Under the pieces are notes generated by a model. It saw nothing but the letters and a program-made list of their open reading frames with translations. It was not told the DNA's origin and did not search any database. DNA of 64,000 nucleotides, taken from assembly GCA_035771165.1 (NCBI GenBank), contig JAWNZC010000177.1:297501-361500 (forward strand), written 5' to 3'. Shown piece by piece: positions 54,401-62,368 of the stretch. The DNA comes from Paragorgia papillata. Its lineage: Eukaryota > Cnidaria > Anthozoa > Scleralcyonacea > Coralliidae. Numbering within the stretch: the stretch's first letter is position 1; each line of letters starts with the position of its first letter. Both the position numbers and the translations under genes were made by a program.

Positions 54401-55022
54401 TTCAAATCCGCAATTTTGGAATGCAAAAACGAACAAAGACGAAAGTAGTGCTGATGATTGTTCGGAAAATTTCACGAGAAAGTGTCAAATATTTAAAACA
54501 AATAAAAATTCTCAAACACGAGGTGGTCACTTTAATACTGTTCTCGTTAACGTGTTTCAATTTATTTTTATTTTTCCAGAAACCATAAAACACGACTGTC
54601 TTGTCACACATAATTACCATCGTCATCAACATGGTTCCCCGGAGCTCCGGTGGTCTCCTTTGCTTGCAGTTGAAGCTTTAAATTGGGCAGAAAGACTTCT
54701 TAGTGCTGGCTCAGTACAGAGTAGCGAGGCGAGCGACAAGGGGGAGAATATAGCGTTATCCAGTGATTCCTCATTTGATGTTAAACGTGCAATAGAGATG
54801 TGGTACAACGAGGGAAAATATTACGACTACGAGGCTCCTGGGTTTTCTTCAAATACTCGTAATTTCAGTCAAATGTTGTGGGAGGGTAGTGAGGAAGTAG
54901 GAATGGCCTTATCGCGTAGCGAAGATGGTGGATTAGTGGTGATTGTAGCACGATATTACCCTGCTGGGAATGTAGTTGGGTTATTTCAGGAGAATGTTAA
55001 ACCTAACAAAGACGATCTGTGA
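29711..55022 (+). CDS. giant GAPR-1-like multi-CAP protein with a Glu/Pro repeat array
   Basis: Exons: 29711-29723, 33551-34033, 34433-34731, 34997-35174, 35375-35589, 36714-36939, 37682-37712, 37826-38426, 38846-53108, 53604-54095, 54580-55022. All phases join, predicting about 5747 aa. Exon 1 encodes only MNKS plus the first base of the next codon, which gives a start like that of short cytosolic GAPR-1 proteins; no signal peptide is visible, so the product is probably intracellular. Order: CAP1 (5-165), CAP2 (166-324), CAP3 (325-471), acidic linker with a CAP relic (472-682), acidic lead-in (683-887), 11-residue repeats (about 888-4717), acidic tail (to about 5436), CAP4 (5437-5600), CAP5 (5601-5747). 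GAPR-1 binds membranes and self-associates; the role here is unknown. CAP modules are bounded by phase-1 introns, which favours tandem duplication. Confidence 0.82.
31540..31691. mobile_element. TA-flanked inverted-repeat element (pogo/Tigger-like MITE)
   Basis: TACAGTAAGAACCCGCTAAC at the left pairs with GTTAGCGGGTTTTTACTGTA at the right, with inner AAGAACCTAC / GTAGGTTCTT pairs. It lies in intron 1 of the giant CAP gene. Confidence 0.7.
31863..32026 (+). mobile_element. tRNA-like palindromic element, short form
   Basis: Arms of about 45 bases (TAATTGTCAGTTGTTTGTTG followed by TACAAGCTGTGTTAGTTGGTAATA, and its reverse complement) enclose GAGCGTCTGGCTAGCATTCA and GGTTCGAGTCCCG. The 5' quarter of the tRNA-like unit is missing here. 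Confidence 0.65.
33079..33405. mobile_element. foldback of two head-to-head tRNA-like units
   Basis: Two 76-base tRNA-like units face each other: 33135-33210 on the minus strand and 33275-33350 on the plus strand, within arms of about 140 bases around a loop at 33222-33263. The plus unit can fold as a cloverleaf. GAGTTCT pairs with AGAGCTC as a 7-bp acceptor stem; TGGCCCAATGGTTAGAG is an A-box-like D arm; TCTGG/TCAGA closes a 7-base loop CTAGCAT with an AGC (Ala) anticodon; GGTTCGAGTCC is a B box. There is no G3:U70 pair, so a functional tRNA-Ala is unlikely. It ends 145 bases before CAP exon 2. Confidence 0.7.
33551..34033 (+). other. CAP domain 1 of the giant protein (exon 2)
   Basis: Complete CAP/SCP module in one exon. 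It has the helix 1 motif AHNQYRAQH, the motif [14 protein letters not shown] at the usual GEN position, MWYEG, and the CAP signature HNFTQVIW, then [16 protein letters not shown] and the closing NV. Compared with GAPR-1, both pocket histidines are replaced, and the WYxE glutamate position is Gly. The fold is likely kept but a metal-binding pocket is not. Confidence 0.9.
34050..34300. repeat. (TTGG)n minisatellite in intron 2 of the CAP gene
   Basis: TTGG tetranucleotides are broken at intervals by CAGA and CTTGG. The tract starts just after the exon 2 donor; the Leu/Val/Gly/Trp tail of the open frame is intronic. Confidence 0.95.
34433..35174 (+). other. CAP domain 2 (exons 3-4)
   Basis: Exon 3 (34433-34731) and exon 4 (34997-35174) together form one module: [35 protein letters not shown], then NFTQ split by the intron before [18 protein letters not shown]. 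His (THS) and both Glu positions are present, but the signature His is Asn. The intron between NFTQ and LIW contains a GTT-rich tract. Confidence 0.9.
35375..36939 (+). other. CAP domain 3 (exons 5-6), diverged
   Basis: Exon 5 (35375-35589) carries a diverged helix 1 (FINYLRARH instead of the usual AHN) and GESIAY at the GEN position. Exon 6 (36714-36939) has [24 protein letters not shown] and VAQYSPPGN. Loss of the AHN histidine and the GEN asparagine suggests relaxed constraint on the first half. Confidence 0.88.
35641..36490. repeat. (CAA)n array in intron 5 of the CAP gene
   Basis: About 850 bases of CAA/CAG/CGA/CAC trinucleotides lie between the donor at 35590 and the acceptor at 36713. 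The long poly-Gln (plus) and poly-Leu/Val (minus) open frames are artefacts. Confidence 0.97.
37032..37515. mobile_element. inverted-repeat element in intron 6 of the CAP gene
   Basis: TGTCTACATGCACACGTAAAAAT at the left mirrors ATTTTTACGTGTGTAGACA at the right. The interior is full of CAACTTGTTACAAG-type palindromic words. It is MITE-like, about 480 bp. A GTAC-rich stretch in the middle (37200-37345) may be a further insertion. Confidence 0.65.
37826..38426 (+). other. acidic linker with a CAP-signature relic (exon 8)
   Basis: This exon encodes 200 mostly charged, disorder-prone residues. Near its start (37938-37990) it reads [15 protein letters not shown], which lines up with the CAP signature form (S/T)GHFTQLVWxxS but lacks the flanking module. 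I infer the remains of a sixth CAP domain whose other parts were lost or diverged. The rest is rich in Glu, Asp, Ser and Lys. Confidence 0.7.
40808..45579 (+). repeat. duplicated 1.4-kb block inside the repeat array
   Basis: The block at about 40808-42285 recurs at about 44201-45579 with almost the same series of variant units. The offset is 3393 bases on the left and 3294 on the right, because copy two lacks 99 bases (three units). Shared rare variants such as ERPREE-free runs, EKDPPTEE and TTDDVPLEE fix the alignment. Confidence 0.85.
48390..50530 (+). repeat. 1089-bp tandem higher-order duplication
   Basis: Two blocks with a period of exactly 1089 bases (33 units of 33 bases) lie next to each other. 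For example, the stretch from 48468 to 49427 matches 49557-50516 with few differences. The shared unit order, including REVFVVEEE and SPFEEE variants, shows a recent segmental tandem duplication or unequal exchange. Confidence 0.88.
51215..51229 (+). other. RVxF-like PP1 docking motif KQVRF
   Basis: In the non-repetitive tail after the array the frame encodes [14 protein letters not shown] fits the (R/K)x(V/I)xF consensus used by protein phosphatase 1 regulators and is flanked by basic residues in an otherwise acidic, disordered region. Short motifs occur by chance, so this is suggestive only. Confidence 0.4.
53109..53143 (+). promoter_or_regulatory. splice donor with an alternative in-frame stop behind it
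   Basis: GTAAGATGG at 53109 is a strong donor. If it is not used, the frame reads 11 more codons to TGA at 53141-53143, giving a product that ends after the repeat tail and lacks CAP4 and CAP5. If used, it joins the acceptor TTACTAG at 53603 in phase. Which form is made cannot be read from DNA alone. Confidence 0.6.
53604..54095 (+). other. CAP domain 4 (exon 10), best conserved
   Basis: Complete module in one exon: [60 protein letters not shown] and a closing EKNV. This is the only one of the five modules that keeps both pocket histidines (KHS and EHFTQ) and both glutamates (GEN and WYDE). The C-terminal part is basic (RPRRKK) before the exon ends in phase 1. Confidence 0.9.
54580..55022 (+). 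other. CAP domain 5 (exon 11) and stop codon
   Basis: The final module has [51 protein letters not shown] and ENVKP just before the stop at 55020-55022. Both pocket histidines are replaced (Ser and Asn). The VARYYPAGN...ENV ending is close to the GAPR-1 C-terminus. Confidence 0.9.
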
Positions 55023-55030
55023 GTGTAAAA

Positions 55031-55036
55031 AATAAA
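55031..55036 (+). promoter_or_regulatory. candidate poly(A) signal of the CAP gene
   Basis: AATAAA begins nine bases after the stop codon. This would give a very short 3' UTR; no better signal is seen before the foldback at 55126. Confidence 0.45.
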
Positions 55037-55125
55037 AATGTGGTAAGCCATATTTTAGAACAACTTTCTCTTTTCTGGATTTCCGCTTCTATTATTTGAT
55101 AATTTAAGGTTGTGGGACAGACTAA

Positions 55126-55505
55126 GGTTGTGGGACTCGAACCCACAACCTTCCGAATGCCAGCCGGACGCTCTCGCCATTGAGCCACTGATGGTAGACC
55201 GAAGTTGTTTTCGATATTTATACGCCTGGGAACTGACACAATGCGACTTGTAGCCCAGATCAGTGCTTGTAGCCCAGATCAGTGCTTGTAGCCCAGATCA
55301 GTGCTTGTAGCCCAATAAGTACTTCTGACACACGTACGGTTCGACTAGTTCCCAGGTATAAATATCGAAAACAGCCTCAGTCTACCATCTGAGTTCCAGT
55401 GGCTCAATGGTGAGAGCGTCCGGCTGGCATTTGGAAGGTTGTGGGTTCGAGTCCCGTCTGGAGCTCAGAGTTTTTCTCTGAGTTTAATTTACGACAGCTT
55501 GTACA
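55126..55505. mobile_element. second head-to-head tRNA-like foldback
   Basis: The plus unit at 55391-55466 has a 7-bp acceptor (GAGTTCC/GGAGCTC), an A-box-like TGGCTCAATGGTGAGAG, an anticodon arm TCCGG-CTGGCAT-TTGGA (GGC anticodon) and a B box GGTTCGAGTCC. An inverted partner occupies about 55126-55197, and inner arms CGATATTTATACGCCTGGGAACT / AGTTCCCAGGTATAAATATCG extend the stem. The loop holds four partial copies of a 19-base unit GCTTGTAGCCCAGATCAGT (55241-55318). Confidence 0.7.
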
Positions 55506-55703
55506 GCAAAAACAAACGAAAAAACTTTACCACGTTTATTATTTATTGTTTATTATTTATTTTTTGTCGTAACACCACTTTATTATTTATTTGTCTGTTC
55601 TCAATTATTTATCAAGCTGTAAATCGTATAAAGTTGAAGGCCACAAGTTTATCACATTTTGGTGTAATGTGCTACCCTCTTAAAATAGAGTTTTTATCTT
55701 ATC

Positions 55704-56040
55704 TTAAGGCCCGCACAGACGACCAAGTTTTTCTTGACAAGTTCCTTGGTAGCTTTCCTTGCTCGTGTGTACGATGAACACGTTTTTCCCCACCAATTTT
55801 CCTTGACAAGTTATAATTGCTTGTGTGTACGGTTGGACAAGTTTTCCTTGACGGCAATGATCGCGTAATAAGCTTAGGAGATGATCTTGTCAAGTTTTCC
55901 TTGACGACTATGCACACGCTGGCATGACCAGCTTTTGAACAAGGCTCTTTGTCAAGGAAAAACTTGTCAATTTGTGTCGTACACACGAACAAATAAAATT
56001 TGTCAAGGAAAAACTTGTCAAGGAAAACTTGGTCGTCTGC
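55704..56040. mobile_element. inverted-repeat element, TTAAGGCCCGCACAGACGACC end
   Basis: GCAGACGACCAAG-type ends face each other: GCACAGACGACCAAGTTTTT at 55712 and AACTTGGTCGTCTGC ending at 56040. The interior repeats TTTTCCTTGACAAGTT and its complement. MITE-like. Confidence 0.6.
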
Positions 56041-56567
56041 GAACAACTTGTGAACGAAAATTGTGGTCTTCCATTATTTTTACTAACATTTGCTGCTATT
56101 TTGTTTTTGAAGAACTGAGTTTTCCTGAGCTATCAACGTGCTTCAGTACACATTAGCATTTTGAGCTAAATTAATAATTACTAATTATTATCTATAAAAA
56201 TATTCATTATAATAATAAACTGTATTCATAAAACTGAATATTTTCTGTAACTAAATTTAAATTATATGGAATATATTATAGAAAAATGTTATAAATTAAC
56301 TAAAATATTGTACCAGATGTGGAATATGTTATTATTAGGACGAATTATATTGTTTAGATTTATTAGGTAGAACAATTTATTAAATGTGAATGAAGTTGAG
56401 CTTTTTAAAAACTTAATTTTCAATGTTTTCTTGTTGTTTTTTGTTTTCAATTAATTTATAACACATTAATAATAACATAAAACACCATAATATACGTGAA
56501 TGTTTTAGGTCCCGTGCGTTTATTTGGGAGTGTGCATTGTCACAAAATCTTAATCTCTCATTTATAA
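56041..56567. other. AT-rich intergenic stretch, nothing recognised
   Basis: Low-complexity AT-rich DNA with many TAATTA and AATAAT words, no motif-bearing open frame and no inverted ends. Confidence 0.5.
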
Positions 56568-56790
56568 GAGGGAAGCACGGGTGTCGGGTGGCGTGTGTTG
56601 TTAGCGCCCTGCCTCTCACCACAAAGTTAGGTGACCGCTTGGGAATGACCCCTTTGTCGAGCTTGGAACTCATGTGAGTAGAGTTGTAGTTGGTCTCTCC
56701 TGTGCTTCGAGGGTTTTTCTCCGGTTTTCCTCCTTAAAATCAACACCTACATCAGATCTTAGCTGTGATCACGGCGTGGTCTCGCGAAGC
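56568..56790 (+). mobile_element. 5S rRNA-like SINE, copy 3
   Basis: It starts GGAAGCACGGGTGTCGGGTGG, has a shortened 5S-like block (GGTGACCGCTTGGGAATGACCCC), then GGTCTCTCCTGTGCTTCGAGGG, GGTTTTCCTCC and AATCAACACC. Compared with copy 1 it has lost about 35 bases of the 5S-like head (the TACTTGGATG part) and the 3' tail. Confidence 0.7.
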
Positions 56791-57459
56791 ATAGCTTGCG
56801 GTGGGTGGTCAATATTTGAGGGGGTGCCTGTTATAGGAATTGAGGAAATATGGTAGAGTCGAAGAATCCCGGCAGTTCACCAGATTTGACATGAAAAACG
56901 TAAATGTCTCAGTGCATTACAAAAAAGTTTGCTATTGTCAACAGTTTAAAACCAAGTCGGTTTCAAAGCACACACCATATTTCTTTCATCGTCTACACCC
57001 CAGAGACCTTTCAACGAGTTATCAGATTACGGATATACACCTCCTAAAATATTTTTTTCGTAAAACACGCAAAAATCCAGCTATATAAATATATTTTCCT
57101 TCTGTCTCGTTGTTCTCACAGTTCTAGCAAATATTTTCCTTTTATCTGCTCGTGGCGTTCACTGGTTTTTTGTTAAAAGCCAACTGAATCAACATTTGAT
57201 TCTGCTGAAAAAACAACGTGATATGAGCAGACCAAAGGCAGATAAACAATCTGGTTGAAATGGAAACACAGCAGGATATATCATCGCCCGCTTCCTGTCA
57301 ACAGACAATATAAGCGTCCAGTTGCCTTGAAACTAGGACTAACTACGTCACCCAGCTGTATCGCTAAAAACTCCTGTGTTCCTCACACGACTCCTCATTT
57401 CTCGTTCCAACACCTTCGCGCTTGGTCAGGTTAGAATTATCGTTCTCCAAGAAGATATC

Positions 57460-60400
57460 ATGGATGTTAAAATACTGATTACGGTGGTAGCGTTTTGTTT
57501 TTGTATCAACAGCGCATATGGTAAGCAATTGATCACATATACATTTAAAATCATAGCCTGATTACTTTGTTTGTCCAGGTTTGAATTACATGGGGGTACT
57601 CTTTTTCAAGACTTAAAAATCGTAGGTTAATACAAAGTTATTCCTGTGAAATTGCTTCTGTATGTCTATTTGTCATTTTTTAGTCACTCTGCGCTTTATA
57701 TAGGCAATCATCTGTTCTTGTACACTTCAGCAACTGTTAATACCAAGCGTTAATACCGTGTTTTTAAGCCCAGTATTAAATACGTCCTCGCGTCTTAGTA
57801 CGGTAGTGTTTGTCTTAGCGACAAAGACTCTGTGAAGTATGATCAGATATATGATAAGACACACTGTTACGCATCTTTACCAAATTTTCATCCTTTCATC
57901 ATATCAAGTTTCTAAATTAGATTACCATTTCCTGACTGACGCAGAAAGGCCCCACTGGATATTGGCCTATCCCAACATTCTAGACCTAGTAGCAATGGTC
58001 GTTAGAAAGAATGGAAAGCAGTCCGGCTAAGGTTGTCTAAAGATTTCTTAGCTTTCTGGCCTGGCTTGAATAGTTGAGCTAAACTGGTATACGTTGGGAA
58101 TCGAGGCAGGGGCGGATCAAGCTTTAGCGGGGCCCCTGGCACATTAGTATAGCTGACTCACATCTGCTCCCCCCCCCCCCCCCCCCCCCCCCCCCCCGAA
58201 GTCAGAAAGAGACTAGAAAAATCGGAGAAAATTAACAAACAAATATGCGAATAGCAACCAGCTGTCAGTTGCGAATAGCTACGTTGTAAGAATGTTTGTG
58301 TTTATATCTATGGTACTCAACCTACATTTCTGGAACCCTGGTTCTATTTCTAAGATATTTACAAACAATGATTTTAAACTTTAGATTGAAAATTAAATAG
58401 ATTTACAAGTTTCTTATAGCAATAGGTTTTGGAGTGTTTCTGAAATATTTTTTCCCTTCTTATAAAACTTAATTAAATTAAAACCAAAAGGCCCCCAAAA
58501 ATCTGCGGGGCCCTCCGAAAGCGCGGGGGCCCTGGCACTTGCCCAAAATGCCCTCCCCCAATCTCGTCCCCAGAACCGAATATGCCCGGCTCTGGGAACG
58601 AGATTGGCCCTCCCCTTGATCCGCCACTGAATCGTGGTCGCAAGGGCGTTAGAGATGGGAAGGGTGCGTGTGTGATTTATTTTCCTATTTTATTTCTTCC
58701 TATAATATCTTTTCCCATTACTCGCCCATAGCATCCTCCGTGGTTTTCCAGTAAACTAGAGAACTGAACTCGGAGGGGAGGGGGGACTAGTGTCCGACTT
58801 GAGTCTCCGTGCGCTATTTGAGATGCCTGGGGGGACTGCGCACAAATGGTGTGCACCAATCCAATCTCGTCCCCAGAGCCAAATTGCCCCGAGATTGGCA
58901 CCAATCTCGTTCCCAGAGCCTGCACCCCCCCCCCCCCCCCCCCTCCCGACCTGATCGCAAGTTCTGGGAACGAGTACGCGCACGTGTCTATTTTCTTTGT
59001 TACCAAGTCCCCCCGCGTTCCTATGTGCCCTTCATGTCCTGACTTATCCCTCGTCGTCGTCGTTCTTGAGTCTTATTAGAGGAAGGAGGGAATTTGTTGA
59101 GATAACACTACAGTGAAGTGACGCTTCGGGCATTATGCTTTTATTTGTCGCGAAAGGAGATTGTAACATTTTAGAGAGGACCGCAAACGCTACGAGAGCT
59201 AAAGCCGCCCTGATTTCCAGCCAACAGCTGGATTTTGCGCGCTTGCGGAGTTTTTCTTTTGTTTTCCGGTTACTTCTGAAGCGGAACTAGTGTACTCCGT
59301 GCGAGACCTTGCGGAACAACCAAAAATTCTGCTGACTGGAAATCAGGTTTAATTAAGGGGAAGTGCAGCGGATAGGAAAAATACGCCTTGCGCATGCGTT
59401 TCTTCTACGCGCGTTTCTTTTCACGCAGTCATTACATTATCTTCGCAGTTTTTCCCCTTCTTCATTGTACGGCGCATCCTTGATCTTGTCTTAGAATGTT
59501 TTCTCTTTCTGCCGGTAACCCGTGCGGTAACTGACTCCCCTCTTCTCTTCTCTTCTCTTCTCTGACAAGACTGTGAGAATGCGCGCACGGCGTACTTCTG
59601 GTCTAAGTTGCTCTGTCCTACTTGATCATACTATTTACATAATAGCTATTGTTGATTGTGATACTATAAAAATAAATTTACTAGTTTATGACTAAGCAAA
59701 ATCGGTCAAATCAGGCTAGGTGGTCCGTCGTCTCATTAGTAAGTCGATCATGCAAAAAAGAAAAACTCGAAAAAAGGGGAAAAAAAACAGCGCAGAGAAC
59801 TTGTAAATATTATTTGATTAAGTTAAGTCAAAAATGAGTTCGTATTTCAAATTTTTCGTCTGAATTGTTATTTCTTTTGATTTTAGGCTGCAAAGATATA
59901 GAGTTGTCTTGCAAAGATTGGCCAGACAAGTACTGCCAGGATTACAAGGATTACATGAAGAAAAACTGTCCCCTTAAGTGTGGATATTGTACAGGTATAG
60001 CAAGCTTCATTATAAACACCTTATTTGCTGACACTCCCTTTTTACGGACTCGAGATTGCCGTTATTTATAGCGAAGTTGGGATTAACAACGAGCAGGGTC
60101 ACAAAACAAACTGTTTTCTTTGGTGCCAAAAATTTTCGTGTCATGTGCACTTTAAGTCTGTCAACTAAAGGATCACCCACCCCCTCTATGTAGCAGGCCA
60201 CTGACCCCACAATTTGTGAGTACGACTGACCTAGCAATGTTCTATGGGTATCAGCCTATTATAATCTGGAGTCAAAAATATTGTGTAGTGGGGGTGCTAC
60301 GTGGTCGACGTTTTCTCGCTTCTCCTCCTCGACTATATATCTGTAATTTTGGTCTGATAAAAAATCCTCCTGATTTACATAATCTTTAGCTTTGATTTCC

Positions 60401-60934
60401 TCGGCTTAGGGGCTGTTTACATGAGCCGGGCATGAACTTACCGCCAAATGGGGTGTTTTGGAGCTATTCAAAACATTTGCAGTACGTGTTTTATCAGTTT
60501 TAAAGCTGATAAAACACTGCTGCGAATGTTTTCAATATTACATGATGTTAATGTACGCAACTGGTTCACTATATTCAAAACTAATCTTACAAATGATTAT
60601 TTTTAGGTCCAACTGTGGCTCCAGGTAACGATTTTTTGTGTTATTTTTGCTTAGCTTTATATCCATGTGCATTTCCTCACAAGAAATGTTTTTTGTTATG
60701 TTGGTGTTTTTCAGTTTATTTTTCTACTAGAATGTAAGGATATACAGCCAGAGAAAGACTGCCGTCGATGGAAAGGACAAGGCTACTGTGACAAGTCAAG
60801 TGTATATTACAGTTATTTGAAGAAAAACTGTAAAAAATCGTGTGGATTTTGTGGTAATGTATTTTATAGGAATGCTGAAGAGTTAAACTTAAAACAGTGT
60901 GATAATAAAATATTGTGTGATAATAATAATAAAT

Positions 60935-61003
<69 letters not shown>

Positions 61004-62316
61004 TTTAAATGTTTTAATATTTAATAATATTTAAATGTTAAAAAGTATAAATTTAATTTTTTAAAGGAACTACTCCAGCTACAACTAAACCTCCTAACAC
61101 CCAACCAACCGTACCAACCCAACCAACCCAACCTTCTGGTAAGTTAGTGCGTGTTTAACTTTATTAAATGTATAGGATCAGATCATAAACGTAGTAAATT
61201 ATTTATCAAAAGGGAACCGGAATTAAACATGAATGTTTCTTAAATTGCAAGCCTTTAACTTTATTATTATACGTAGTTTATAAGTCTTGAATTAAAATAA
61301 AAAGAAATGAAACGTTACCTTTAAAAAATCAAAAGAACTTAACATTTAAGCAATTTCTGTAAATCAGCAACAAATCGTCTTGCTTTATATACGTCAATTT
61401 ACTCTGTTTAAACAGCCTGTCGCATCATCTCAGCTAGCTGTATGCCTGCCATTAAAGACTTTAAACAAGTCTTGGGTTATTGTGTGTGTTTTAATTTGTA
61501 TTCGTTATTTCTATATGACGCTATGGTTCTTGCCATTTTTATATATCTTCACATCCTTCCCGATGACAGTAAAGTAGCTATACTTTAATCTCGGCCAGCC
61601 TCTTCTTTATTCAACCTCTTTTTTATCACCATCTCTTTCGCCATGCATATTCCTTTTAAAGAGGTGCATACCATCTTAATTTTATTCTCTTTTAGCTTTA
61701 ACAGACATCGTTGTTTATTTCATCAAGGCTTTTTTTTCTTTATGCTTCTCAGTATTTTGATTTTGATTTTTGCACTTGATGTTGTTCACTAGTTTCGTTT
61801 TCACTTTGCTGATTATTTTTATCATAGAGAAAACCGGCATATTATAGAGGAAAATACATCGAAAACACGCATGAACAAACAAGATATTTACCACATAGAT
61901 GAAACCCTGTTTGTTTCTATTTCTTCCCATCATATAGGTTCATGTTCTGCTTCTCAGAAACTGCAAGGCTGTTCATTTGACTCTGATACGTGTGACTTTA
62001 TTGATGTACCATTTGATGACGACTCAGATTTTGAGTTAAGATCTAGTGGTGGACAAGATAACGAAGGTATAGGTGGTTATTAGTAAAGAGGATTATTATT
62101 ATTTAGAGAGATCTATGGCGCGTGAAAGTTCTCTTTCAGTCACAACACATGCACAAAAATAGTATTTTACATAACGGTTTATCTGAATGAAGTATAAAAT
62201 TCAAAGTGGTTGAAAAATTCCGTCTAATGTTTTGCATAACCTCGATGTTTAATACTGAGAGTTACTCGCTGGCAAAATTTATGAAAGAAACAACAACAGC
62301 AAGAACAACAAGAAGG

Positions 62317-62368
<52 letters not shown>

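Noticed and set aside
57460..60853. Calling the ShKT gene a potassium-channel toxin
   Set aside because: The domains are fused to a MAM domain, the usual Lys-Tyr dyad placement is absent, and ShKT folds are widespread in non-toxic proteins.
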